Shown: one piece after another, positions 10,036 through 17,883 of the stretch
Layout of the letters: each line of letters starts with the position of its first letter
Position numbering within the stretch: the stretch's first letter is position 1
Origin: JADKAV01 sp037046735
Lineage (GTDB): Bacteria > Actinomycetota > Actinomycetes > S36-B12 > UBA10799
Length of the DNA stretch: 64,000 bases
Reading direction: 5' to 3'
Assembly: GCA_037046735.1 (NCBI GenBank)
Contig: JBAOHC010000020.1
Location: 124,001 to 188,000, forward strand
Position numbers and translations under genes: made by a program
The notes under the pieces: model-generated
Told to the model about the DNA's origin: nothing
The model's input: the letters and a program-made list of their open reading frames with translations, nothing else
The model's database searches: none

Positions 10036-10583
10036 CAGTTCTGCCCGCCGTTCGGCGTCGCCTGCTCGAGGTCCGCGATGAAGCGGTCCACAACAGCGCG
10101 AGCGCGGGCGTCGTCGCTCATCGACTCTCCGACGATGCGTCCGGCGAGATCAGTGGCGACACCACCCATCTGCTTGCGCAAGTCGGCAAGAGCCTTTGCC
10201 TTTTCGGCCTCGATCTGGGCGGTGGCGTTGGCTGCGATCTGCGCGGCCTGCGACTCGGCGGCCTTGCGGGCCTCGTCCATCACGGTCGCACGCTCGGCCT
10301 CGGCCTGCTGGCGGATCTCCGCCACTTCGGCACGGGCAGCGGCCATCTGCTCCTGGTACTGCTCCAGGGTGCGTTGGGCCTGCGCCTGCGCCTCTTCAGC
10401 ACGCTTGATCCCGCCCTCGATCGCGTCCGTGCGCTCTTCGAGAGTCTGTTGGATCTTGGGCAGGGCGAACTTCGCCAGCACTCCGAAGACGATGGCGAAG
10501 GCCGCAAGGCCGATCCAGAACTCGAACCACGGAATGCGTAGGACGTTGCCTCCGCCTTCTTCGGCAGCAAGCATCCAGGTCAT
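10035..10583 (-). CDS. atpF: F1Fo ATP synthase b subunit
   Basis: Peripheral-stalk subunit: one N-terminal membrane helix (about residues 18-38, IPWFEFWIGLAAFAIVFG) followed by a long alanine- and glutamate-rich coiled coil that reaches up to delta. It is 182 residues. A single b gene is present, consistent with a homodimeric stalk. It overlaps atpH by one base and follows atpE after 15 bases. Confidence 0.96.
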   Translation of the reverse strand: MTWMLAAEEGGGNVLRIPWFEFWIGLAAFAIVFGVLAKFALPKIQQTLEERTDAIEGGIKRAEEAQAQAQRTLEQYQEQMAAARAEVAEIRQQAEAERATVMDEARKAAESQAAQIAANATAQIEAEKAKALADLRKQMGGVATDLAGRIVGESMSDDARARAVVDRFIADLEQATPNGGQN

Positions 10584-10598
10584 GTGGGTCGTCCTCGC

Positions 10599-10835
10599 TT
10601 ACGCGCCGAAGACGAACGGGGCAACGAAGCCCAGCAGCGCCAGCGCCTCAGCAAGGGCGAAACCGAGCAGCATGTTCTGCCGGATCACGCCGTAGGCCTC
10701 TGGCTGGCGGGCGATCGCCTGCACACCGTTACCGAAGATGATTCCGATACCGATGCCAGGGCCGATGGCAGCCAGGCCGTAACCGATACTTCCCAGGGAG
10801 CCGCTGATCGATACTTCGGCAAGTAGGTCCAGCAT
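10599..10835 (-). CDS. atpE: F1Fo ATP synthase c subunit
   Basis: Proteolipid of the rotor ring: two membrane helices joined by the polar loop ARQPE. It is 78 residues. The ion-binding carboxylate is Glu63 in GFALAEALALLGF. The Gln and Ser/Thr ligands that mark Na+-binding rings are absent (the first helix is GIGIGIIFGNG, and Glu63 is followed by Ala), so the ring is predicted to be proton-driven. Confidence 0.97.
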   Translation of the reverse strand: MLDLLAEVSISGSLGSIGYGLAAIGPGIGIGIIFGNGVQAIARQPEAYGVIRQNMLLGFALAEALALLGFVAPFVFGA

Positions 10836-10904
10836 GTCGGTTCCTTCTCCTCTTCCGACCCCCTGTTGGTGGGGGTACGTCTTTGTTGGTTGTGTGTCGT
10901 TTGG

Positions 10905-11711
10905 TCAGTGTTCGGCGTGCAGTGATCCGGCGATGTACACCGCCGTGAGCAGGGTGAAGATGTAGGCCTGCAAGGCCTGGATCAGGGCTTCGAAGGCGGT
11001 CATGATGACGGTCATCACGAAGGACGTGGCCGATCCGAGGATGCCGATGATGTTGGGGCTGGCCAGGTAGAAGGCCGCCACAGTGAAGACGGTCAGCAGC
11101 AGGTGACCGGCGAACATGTTGGCGAACAACCGGATGGCCAGGGTGACCGGGCGCACGATCACGTTGGAGATCAGCTCGATCGGCGCCAGGATGACGTAGA
11201 TCGGCTTGGGCATCCCGGGCGGGAACATCATGTTCGTGAAGAACTTGATGGGGCCCTGGTGGCGCACGCCCAGATACATGTAGATGCACCAGACCATGAT
11301 CGCCAGGCCCACGGGGAAGGCGAAGCGCGAGTTCACTGGGAACTGGGCACCGGGGATGATGCCCCAGAGGTTACCTATCCAGACGAAGAAGAAGATCGTG
11401 AACAGCAGCGGGACGAACCGGTCGCCGTCCTTGCCGATCACCTCGCGGCTGATGCCGTCGCGGATGAACAGGTAGCCCATCTCCCCCACACTCTGCAGTT
11501 TGCCGGGGATCAACTTCGGCTTACCGAAGGCGGCGAGGAAGAAGGCCATGATCAGCACGGATCCGAGCAAGAGCAGCACGACGGGCTTGGTGATCTGGCC
11601 GAAGTACGGTTCGATCTCGAAGATCGAGGCGTCGGGGGCAGGGAATCCGCAGCCACTCTGGAAGTGGCAACCGGGCTCAATCTCAGCCATAGGTACCCGT
11701 GCGCCGATCAC
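10905..11711 (-). CDS. atpB: F1Fo ATP synthase a subunit
   Basis: Membrane stator subunit holding the proton half-channels. It is 268 residues with 5-6 hydrophobic segments. The essential arginine is Arg194, in VTLAIRLFANMFAGH. The start is GTG at 11711, not the ATG at 11690: a strong AGGAGG (11716-11721) sits 4 bases before the GTG, and the GTG overlaps the stop of the preceding small gene (TAGTG). The following gap to atpE is 69 bases. Confidence 0.96.
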   Translation of the reverse strand: MIGARVPMAEIEPGCHFQSGCGFPAPDASIFEIEPYFGQITKPVVLLLLGSVLIMAFFLAAFGKPKLIPGKLQSVGEMGYLFIRDGISREVIGKDGDRFVPLLFTIFFFVWIGNLWGIIPGAQFPVNSRFAFPVGLAIMVWCIYMYLGVRHQGPIKFFTNMMFPPGMPKPIYVILAPIELISNVIVRPVTLAIRLFANMFAGHLLLTVFTVAAFYLASPNIIGILGSATSFVMTVIMTAFEALIQALQAYIFTLLTAVYIAGSLHAEH

Positions 11712-11956
11712 TACGCCTCCTGCTGTGGTTTCGAGCCGCCGTCCAACTGCCGCAAGCGGTAGAACACGAGCACCGTGCTTGCCGCGAGTCCGAACACTGC
11801 CCCGATCGCCAGCCCCACCGATGCGTTATCGAAGTACAACCCGATCAGGTACCCGAGGCCGCCGTAGATCAGAATCCCTGCGATCAGGTTATTCATCACT
11901 GTCCACGCGACATTGGGAGTTTCCCGGTCGAGTGGTGCCGGCTTCAGAGATTTCAT
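11711..11956 (-). CDS. AtpZ/AtpI-like small membrane protein
   Basis: An 81-residue protein with two membrane helices (about 20-42 and 47-65 when started at MKSLKPAP), in the position of AtpZ-type proteins of atp operons. Such proteins are thought to help c-ring assembly or Mg2+/Ca2+ supply. The ATG at 11956 was chosen; an upstream start would overlap the preceding gene and add a polar, unrelated N-terminus. Its stop overlaps the atpB start by one base, so the two are translationally coupled. The family assignment rests on position and topology. Confidence 0.75.
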   Translation of the reverse strand: MKSLKPAPLDRETPNVAWTVMNNLIAGILIYGGLGYLIGLYFDNASVGLAIGAVFGLAASTVLVFYRLRQLDGGSKPQQEA

Positions 11957-12011
11957 GTTCGCGCTCAACCTACCAGCCCAGGCTTGTGCATCGATGCACG
12001 ACCCTCTGGCA

Positions 12012-12479
12012 TCACGAGCCTGGCTTCTTGAGTCGTTCGATGACGTCCGGATCATCGCTGAGCGACAGGGTGGACTCGGGCTCGACGTATGCGGTGGGCC
12101 GGCTGCTCAGGGCCACCACGATCAGGCCCGTCCACACGATCGCGCAGACGGCGACCACGCCCGCGAAGACCTTGGGGTCGAAGAAGGTGGCGTCCTTGAG
12201 CAGAGCCAGCATCAAGAACAGGACGATGACTTGTCCGAGGTACACGCCGAGGGCGGCGTTGAGACCCAGGGCGGGATTGTTGGCCAAAACCTTCTGGATC
12301 GCGAGCTGGCCCAGGCCGAAGAAGCCGAGGACCACGACCGTGGCCATGACCCCTGCGATCAGTCCCGGCGTGCCGGCCACCGCTGTACCGATCACCGTGC
12401 CGATGATGCCCACGGTCAGCGTGCCGAGAACAGGCTTTCGCAGCGAGGCAGTGGCGGCGTTGGACGAATCAGATTTCAT
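12012..12479 (-). CDS. atpI: ATP synthase subunit I (AtpI-like)
   Basis: First gene of the ATP synthase operon. It is 155 residues with four hydrophobic segments (about 18-40, 45-65, 80-100, 108-130) and a polar C-terminal tail, like the mycobacterial AtpI that also precedes atpB. AtpI is an assembly factor for the c ring and not part of the mature enzyme. The ATG at 12479 (MKSDSSNAAT) is preceded by AAAAGGA; an upstream in-frame start would give an Arg-rich leader that looks like non-coding sequence. TACAGT at 12489-12494 may be the operon -10 box, giving a leader of only a few bases. Confidence 0.8.
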   Translation of the reverse strand: MKSDSSNAATASLRKPVLGTLTVGIIGTVIGTAVAGTPGLIAGVMATVVVLGFFGLGQLAIQKVLANNPALGLNAALGVYLGQVIVLFLMLALLKDATFFDPKVFAGVVAVCAIVWTGLIVVALSSRPTAYVEPESTLSLSDDPDVIERLKKPGS

Positions 12480-12627
12480 GTCCTTTTCACTGTAACCGCT
12501 GTGTAAGCCGCAGGGTGCGGGGGCCACGGGCAGCGCGCTGCGACACCGGCCCTGTAGGCCACGCCCCCGCTTCGTCCGGGCGCGCTTCATCGCAATGGGC
12601 GAGTCAGATTCATAGCGGCGGTCGGGA

Positions 12628-13737
12628 CTATCCGGACCGGGTGCCGCCGCTGCCCGCGGATGCCCGCGCTGGCCGTGACACGAGCAGGATCAGGCCGGCG
12701 AGGCCTGCAAGGAAGAACACTGCTGAGACCACCAGCGGCACCAGGGCCACGGATACTGCCGAAAAGGCGATCAACGCCGTCCACGCGTACATGAGACCCA
12801 CGGCGCGCCGCTGCGAATGTCCGAGTTCGATCAGCCGATGGTGCAGATGTTCCTTGTCCGGAGCGAAGGGACTGCGCCCCCGCCTGGTCCGCCGGATCAC
12901 GGCCAGCGATACGTCGATCAGCGGCACCGCAATGACGGCCAACGGCAGCAACAGGGGCAGGATCGCCGGGAACAGCAGCTCAGCCCGCACCGCGCTGGGG
13001 TCCACCCGGCCGGACAGGGTGATCGCGCTGGCCGCCAGCAGCAGCCCGATCAACATCGACCCGGTGTCGCCCATGAACAGCCGGGCAGGGTTGATGTTGT
13101 GCGGCAGGAACCCGACACAGATGCCCGCCAGCAGGGCACACAGCAGCGCGGCCAGCGTCGCGCGGTCGAAGCCGAACTCGACACTGAGCAGGAAGGCGTA
13201 CGCGAAGAAGGCCAAGGCGGCGATCCCCACGATGCCGGCAGCGAGACCGTCGAGACCGTCGACGAAGTTCACAGCGTTGATCGTCAGCACGACGAACAGC
13301 ACCGTCAGCAGGACGCTGGTCAACGGGTCGAGGACAAACGTACCGCCGATGGGTAGCCAGACCATTTGGATCCCCAGAAAAGCCATCGAGCCCGCCGCGA
13401 GCACCTGACCGACGAACTTCGTGGGGGCATCGAGGCCGAACCTGTCGTCGAGCAGCCCGAGCGCGACGATCAGGGTCGAGCCCACCAGGATGGCCAGCGG
13501 CTGCCGACTGGTGTCGAACACGACACTCATCCCCGGCAACTGGCTGGCCACCAGTAGCCCGGCCAACAACCCGCCGTACATGGCCAGCCCGCCCCACCGC
13601 GGTGTGGGCTGGGAGTGGATATCGCGATCCCGTACCTCGGCCATCGCTTTGGCCCGGATCGCGAGCAGCCGCACGGGCGGCGTCAACAAGTACGTCACAG
13701 CTGCTGCCACGAGGAAGCAGAGCAAGTACTCGCGCAC
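12628..13737 (-). CDS. wecA: undecaprenyl-phosphate GlcNAc-1-phosphate transferase (MraY/WecA family)
   Basis: Integral membrane enzyme that transfers a sugar-1-phosphate from a UDP-sugar to a polyprenyl phosphate, starting a cell-wall polymer (in mycobacteria, the arabinogalactan linker). It is 369 residues with about 11 membrane helices. Catalytic motifs are all present: DDR at 97-99, NFVDGLDG at 157-164, FMGDTGS at 221-227 and HLHHR at 297-301. HLHH is the WecA-type signature, so WecA and not MraY. Its location just upstream of the atp operon is the same as Rv1302. The start is GTG, with a 12-base gap after glyA. Confidence 0.92.
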   Translation of the reverse strand: MREYLLCFLVAAAVTYLLTPPVRLLAIRAKAMAEVRDRDIHSQPTPRWGGLAMYGGLLAGLLVASQLPGMSVVFDTSRQPLAILVGSTLIVALGLLDDRFGLDAPTKFVGQVLAAGSMAFLGIQMVWLPIGGTFVLDPLTSVLLTVLFVVLTINAVNFVDGLDGLAAGIVGIAALAFFAYAFLLSVEFGFDRATLAALLCALLAGICVGFLPHNINPARLFMGDTGSMLIGLLLAASAITLSGRVDPSAVRAELLFPAILPLLLPLAVIAVPLIDVSLAVIRRTRRGRSPFAPDKEHLHHRLIELGHSQRRAVGLMYAWTALIAFSAVSVALVPLVVSAVFFLAGLAGLILLVSRPARASAGSGGTRSG

Positions 13738-13749
13738 CGCCGGGGTTAC

Positions 13750-15012
13750 CTAACCGACCGGGTAGGCCGGGAACTCCGTGACGAGGGCGTCGACTGCCGT
13801 GCGGACCTCGGCGGTCGCGTTCGGGTCGGTGACCGCCCGTGCGATCAGAGTGGCGATCTCCTTCATCTGCGTGACACCCATCCCCTGGGTCGTCACGCTG
13901 GGCGATCCAACGCGGATGCCGCTGGCCACACTGGGGGGCTGCGGGTCGAAGGGGATGGCGTTCTTGTTGAGCACGATCCCGGCGGCGTCGCAACGCTGCT
14001 CTGCCTCGGCGCCAGTCACCCCGACGGGACGCAGGTCCAGCAGGGCCAGGTGGGTATCGGTGCCCCCCGTGACAGCCCGCATGCCTTCGGCCTCCAAGCC
14101 TGCGGTGAGCGCCTGCGCGTTATCGATCACTTCCCGGGCGTACTTCTGGTACTGCGGCGTCGACGCTTCCTTGAGGGCAACGGCCTTGGCCGCGACGGCA
14201 TGCATCAGCGGACCGCCCTGCATCATCGGGAACACCGCCTTGTCGATGGCCGCGGCGTGTTCGGCGGTGCTCAGGATCATGCCTCCCCGGGGCCCTCTCA
14301 GCACCTTGTGGGTGGTGAAGGTGACGACGTCGGCGTAGGGCACCGGGCTGGGGATGGCTTTGCCTGCCACCAATCCGATGAAGTGCGCCGCGTCCACCAT
14401 GAGGACGGCCCCCACCTCGTCGGCGATCTCCCGGAAGGCGGCGAAGTCGATCAGCCGAGGAATCGCTGAGCCACCACAGATGATCATCTTGGGTTGATGC
14501 TGGCGGGCCAGGTCTCGCACCTGGTCGTAGTCGATGTCCTCAGTTTGTTCGTCAACCCCGTAGTGCACGGCGTCGAACCACTTGCCGGAGAAGGAGACCT
14601 TGGTGCCATGAGTCAGGTGGCCACCATGCGGCAGACTCATCGCCAGAATCTTCTCGCCGGGCTTCACGAAGGCGCCGTACACGGCGATGTTCGCCGAAGC
14701 GCCGGAATGCGGCTGCAGGTTGGCGTGATCGGCTCCGAACAGGGCCTTGGCCCGCTCGATCCCGATCATCTCGGCCTTGTCGACCTCCGCACACCCTCCG
14801 TAGTAGCGCCGCCCGGGGTACCCCTCGGCATACTTGTTGCTCAAGGTGGATCCGAGCGCTGCCAGCACTGCCGGGCTGGTGAAGTTCTCGCTGGCGATGA
14901 GCTGCAAGCCCCCGCGGGCGCGATCGAGCTCACTGAGCAGGATGCCGGCGATCTCCGGGTCCTCGGCGGTGAGCTGGGCGAAGTCGGGACCCCAGAACGG
15001 CACATTGGTCAT
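13750..15012 (-). CDS. glyA: serine hydroxymethyltransferase
   Basis: PLP enzyme interconverting serine and glycine and charging tetrahydrofolate with a one-carbon unit, in the cytoplasm. It is 420 residues, the normal length. The PLP lysine is Lys236 in TFTTHKVLRGPRGG; the usual Thr after the Lys is Val here. YAEGYPGRRYYGG near residue 61 and LIASENFTS near 38 are diagnostic. TACACT ends 7 bases before the ATG, so the message is probably leaderless. Its location between wecA and prmC differs from M. tuberculosis, where glyA genes lie elsewhere. Confidence 0.97.
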   Translation of the reverse strand: MTNVPFWGPDFAQLTAEDPEIAGILLSELDRARGGLQLIASENFTSPAVLAALGSTLSNKYAEGYPGRRYYGGCAEVDKAEMIGIERAKALFGADHANLQPHSGASANIAVYGAFVKPGEKILAMSLPHGGHLTHGTKVSFSGKWFDAVHYGVDEQTEDIDYDQVRDLARQHQPKMIICGGSAIPRLIDFAAFREIADEVGAVLMVDAAHFIGLVAGKAIPSPVPYADVVTFTTHKVLRGPRGGMILSTAEHAAAIDKAVFPMMQGGPLMHAVAAKAVALKEASTPQYQKYAREVIDNAQALTAGLEAEGMRAVTGGTDTHLALLDLRPVGVTGAEAEQRCDAAGIVLNKNAIPFDPQPPSVASGIRVGSPSVTTQGMGVTQMKEIATLIARAVTDPNATAEVRTAVDALVTEFPAYPVG

Positions 15013-15019
15013 GAGGATC

Positions 15020-15025
15020 AGTGTA
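15020..15025 (-). promoter_or_regulatory. putative leaderless -10 element of glyA
   Basis: TACACT on the minus strand, 7 bases before the glyA ATG. Confidence 0.55.
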
Positions 15026-15125
15026 AGGGTGGCGCCACCGGGACCCCGCAGCGCCGAAGGCCGCGCCGCTCGCGGCCACCGCTGCCCGGTGTGTCGGTCG
15101 CGCAGGCACTGACAGAATTGCCTGC

Positions 15126-15737
15126 GTGATGCGCACCTACCCCGGCGACGATCCGCAATTGCGGGCGGCGGGCACGCGGGCCGCCGTCACCGCCCTGCGT
15201 TCGGGACGACTGGTCGTGGCTCCAGCGGACATGCACTATGCGACCCTCGCCGACGCGTTTTCCATCGCAGGTGTCGAGCGAATGCGCACGGCCCGCGGGA
15301 TCACGCCAGGCACCTCGATCCCGGTCTTCATCGACCGCCGGACCACGCTGCACGCGCTCTGGGGCCGGGTGCCGCGCGACGCCGAGGTCCTGGCCCGGGC
15401 ATTCTGGCCCGGACCTCTCACCCTCATCGGCAAACCCCAACTGTCGCTGGCGTGGAACACCGGAACGACCGACGCGGTAGCCGTTCGGATGCCGCTGCAC
15501 CCATGGATGCTGGAGCTGGTGGCGGCCGTGGGACCGATCGCCGCGACCGGGGCTGGCACTCCCATGCCGGTCGAGTTGGCCAGCGCGGACCAGGAGCAGA
15601 TCTCGATCGGCCTCGACGCGGGCACACTGCGCGGCGGCCCGGCCAGCACTGTCGTGGACCTGCGCAGCGGGATCGAGGTGGTGCGGGAGGGTCCGATCAG
15701 CTCCGAGCAGATCCAGCAGGCCATCGAGCGCCAGTGA
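15126..15737 (+). CDS. divergent Sua5/YciO/YrdC-family protein
   Basis: A 203-residue protein of the YrdC fold, at the locus where actinobacteria keep the L-threonylcarbamoyladenylate synthase (t6A tRNA modification). FWPGPLTLI (93-101) and VAVRMPLHP are typical. However, three nucleotide/threonine-binding motifs are altered: ADMHYAT (34-40) where TDTVYGL is usual, RTARGITPGTSIPV (54-67) instead of the Lys-x-Arg...Pro-Leu motif, and TGAGTP (141-146) where SANxSG is usual. It may therefore have lost synthase activity or changed substrate. It is on the plus strand, unlike its neighbours, and its last 41 bases overlap the end of prmC tail to tail. The start may be GTG 15126 or ATG 15129. Confidence 0.8.
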   Translation: MMRTYPGDDPQLRAAGTRAAVTALRSGRLVVAPADMHYATLADAFSIAGVERMRTARGITPGTSIPVFIDRRTTLHALWGRVPRDAEVLARAFWPGPLTLIGKPQLSLAWNTGTTDAVAVRMPLHPWMLELVAAVGPIAATGAGTPMPVELASADQEQISIGLDAGTLRGGPASTVVDLRSGIEVVREGPISSEQIQQAIERQ

Positions 15738-16494
15738 CGCGGTCCCGGCCGGTCAGGTCGGGATGGGTGGCCACGTCAGAGAAGTCGGCAAGGAGCATCC
15801 GGACCTGCTCCCCCTGCAATTCGCCATGCTCGATCAGCACCCGTCCACCTGCCACCAGCAACTCTCGGGCTCGCTGCACGACGGCCCGGACGATATCCAT
15901 GCCGTCCGGACCACCGAAGAGTGCCATCTGCGGATCATGCAGGGCGACCTCCGGATCCCTGGGCACCATCGCGTCGGGGATGTATGGAGGATTGCTCACC
16001 ACCAGATCCACCGGGGGCAGCGGCAGGGGTAGGCAAACGTCAGCCTCCAGCAATTCGACCCGGTCCCCCACATTGCGCCGGGCCCAGGACAACGCCACTG
16101 GATCCTTCTCGACGCCGACGACCCGCGCCCCAGTTTCGGTGGCCAGCGCAAGAGCGACCGCGCCGGAACCGGTACAGAGGTCGATGGCCGTCTCGAAGGG
16201 TGCGGTCAGCGCCAGGTCGACCAGGACCTCGGTCTCCGGGCGCGGCACGAAGACACCGGGGCCGACCGCGATGTCGAGGTATCGGAATCCGGCCACCCCC
16301 GTCAGGTGCTGCAACGGCACACGCTGGCAACGCAGGACGACCAACTCCTCAAGCCGGGCAGCCTGCTCGGCAGTGAGTGCCGGGTCAAAACCCTGCTGTC
16401 CTGCGACGAACGCGATCAGAGCGCTGGCATCGGCGTCGGGCGATGGCACGCCGGCCGTTGCCAGTCGCGCCCGCACGTCCCGGCGCCTGCTCAC
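15697..16494 (-). CDS. prmC: peptide chain release factor N5-glutamine methyltransferase
   Basis: SAM-dependent enzyme that methylates the glutamine of the GGQ motif in release factors, including the one encoded just upstream. It is 265 residues: a helical N-terminal domain, then the methyltransferase fold with SAM motif DLCTGSGAVAL (105-115) and catalytic NPPY at 168-171. It overlaps prfA by 4 bases, so substrate and modifier are co-translated. The 3' end overlaps the convergent YrdC-like gene by 41 bases. Confidence 0.95.
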   Translation of the reverse strand: MSRRRDVRARLATAGVPSPDADASALIAFVAGQQGFDPALTAEQAARLEELVVLRCQRVPLQHLTGVAGFRYLDIAVGPGVFVPRPETEVLVDLALTAPFETAIDLCTGSGAVALALATETGARVVGVEKDPVALSWARRNVGDRVELLEADVCLPLPLPPVDLVVSNPPYIPDAMVPRDPEVALHDPQMALFGGPDGMDIVRAVVQRARELLVAGGRVLIEHGELQGEQVRMLLADFSDVATHPDLTGRDRVTGARWPAGSARS

Positions 16495-17567
16495 ACTGAG
16501 TCCGCCGACTCCAGCCGGTCTCGCAGGTCCGCTTCCAGACAGGATCCGATGACCGGATCGAGGTCGCCGGCGAGCACGTGGTCGAGGTTGTAGGCCTTGA
16601 AGCCGGTGCGATGGTCGGAGATGCGGTTCTCGGGGAAGTTGTAGGTGCGGATGCGCTCGGAGCGGTCGACTGTGCGCACCTGCGACTTGCGGCTGGCAGA
16701 GGCCTGCGCGGCCTTCTTCTCCTCTTCCAGGGCGATCAGGCGCGCGCGCAGGATGCGCATGGCCTGCTCCTTGTTCTGCAGCTGGGACTTCTCGTTCTGG
16801 CAGCTCACGACGACACCAGTGGGCAGGTGTGTGATGCGCACAGCGGAGTCGGTGGTGTTCACACTCTGACCGCCGGGCCCCGAGGACCGGTACACGTCGA
16901 TGCGCAGGTCGTTGGGGTCGATCGTCACTTCGACGTCCTCGGTCTCGGGGAAGACCAGTACGCCGGCAGCGGAGGTGTGGATGCGGCCCTGCGACTCGGT
17001 GACGGGCACCCGTTGCACACGATGCACGCCAGCTTCGAACTTCAGCCGGGCGTACGGCGACTGGTCGGGCTGGGACTGCCCCTTGGCCTTGACCGAGATG
17101 CTGGCGTCCTTGATTCCACCAAGGTTGGTCTCCTCAAGGTGGATGACCTCGAAACGCCAGCCACGAATTGCCGCGTAGCGCTCATACATCCGCATCAGGT
17201 CACCGGCGAACAACGCCGACTCGTCGCCGCCTTCGCCAGCCTTGATCTCGAGGATGGCGTCGGAGTCGTCGAGGGGATCCCGGGGCACCAGCAATTCACT
17301 GAGTTGCTCGGCGACCCGCTCCCGTTCACCCGCCAGGGCCTCGGCCTCGTCCGCGAACGAGGCATCGTCCTGGGCAAGCTCGCGAGCAGCCTGCTCGTCC
17401 TCGCCGAGCGTGAGCCAGCGCTGGTAGGTCTCCACCAGCGGTCGCAGCTGCGCGTGCCGCTTGCCGACCTGCCGGGCACGCGCGGGATCGGCGTGCAGGG
17501 CAGGATCGGCAAGGTCGGTCTCGAGGCGGTGCAGCTCGTCGACCAGGGCGGTGACCCGTTCGAACAC
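16491..17567 (-). CDS. prfA: peptide chain release factor 1
   Basis: Recognises UAA and UAG stop codons and triggers peptide release on the ribosome. It is 358 residues, the usual length. The codon-recognition tripeptide is PVT at 188-190 and the catalytic GGQ is at 232-234 (SSGPGGQSVNTTDSA). PxT and not SPF identifies RF1. The GTG start abuts the rpmE stop with no spacer, so translation is probably coupled. Confidence 0.97.
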   Translation of the reverse strand: MFERVTALVDELHRLETDLADPALHADPARARQVGKRHAQLRPLVETYQRWLTLGEDEQAARELAQDDASFADEAEALAGERERVAEQLSELLVPRDPLDDSDAILEIKAGEGGDESALFAGDLMRMYERYAAIRGWRFEVIHLEETNLGGIKDASISVKAKGQSQPDQSPYARLKFEAGVHRVQRVPVTESQGRIHTSAAGVLVFPETEDVEVTIDPNDLRIDVYRSSGPGGQSVNTTDSAVRITHLPTGVVVSCQNEKSQLQNKEQAMRILRARLIALEEEKKAAQASASRKSQVRTVDRSERIRTYNFPENRISDHRTGFKAYNLDHVLAGDLDPVIGSCLEADLRDRLESADSV

Positions 17568-17783
17568 TTACTTGCTGGCTTGCTTGCCGAAGCGCTTCTC
17601 GAACTTGGCAACCCGGCCGCCGGTGTCGAGGATCTTCTGCTTGCCGGTGTAGAAGGGGTGGCACTTGTTGCACACATCTGCGTGGATGGTGCCGCTCTTG
17701 GCGGTGCTGCGTGTGGTGAACGTGTTGCCACAGGAACAGGTCACCGTGGTGTCGACGTAATCCGGATGGATGTCGGGCTTCAT
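17568..17783 (-). CDS. rpmE: 50S ribosomal protein L31, zinc-binding type
   Basis: Bridging protein of the large ribosomal subunit. It is 71 residues with the Cys set of the zinc-containing form: Cys16, Cys18, Cys38 and Cys41 (CSC...CNKC). Actinobacteria usually have a second, zinc-free paralogue used under zinc starvation; none is in this window. Shine-Dalgarno AAGGAG lies 5 bases before the ATG. TACACT at 17847-17852 could be the -10 box of the rpmE-prfA-prmC transcript, giving a leader of roughly 60 bases. Confidence 0.97.
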   Translation of the reverse strand: MKPDIHPDYVDTTVTCSCGNTFTTRSTAKSGTIHADVCNKCHPFYTGKQKILDTGGRVAKFEKRFGKQASK

Positions 17784-17883
17784 TGAGTCTCCTTAAGGTG
17801 TCCCGGGTCGCCGAAAACGCACAGCGTGAACCGGGGCTAGGTACTCAGTGTAACTGTGTGCCCGCGGCCGGTATTCCAGCGGT

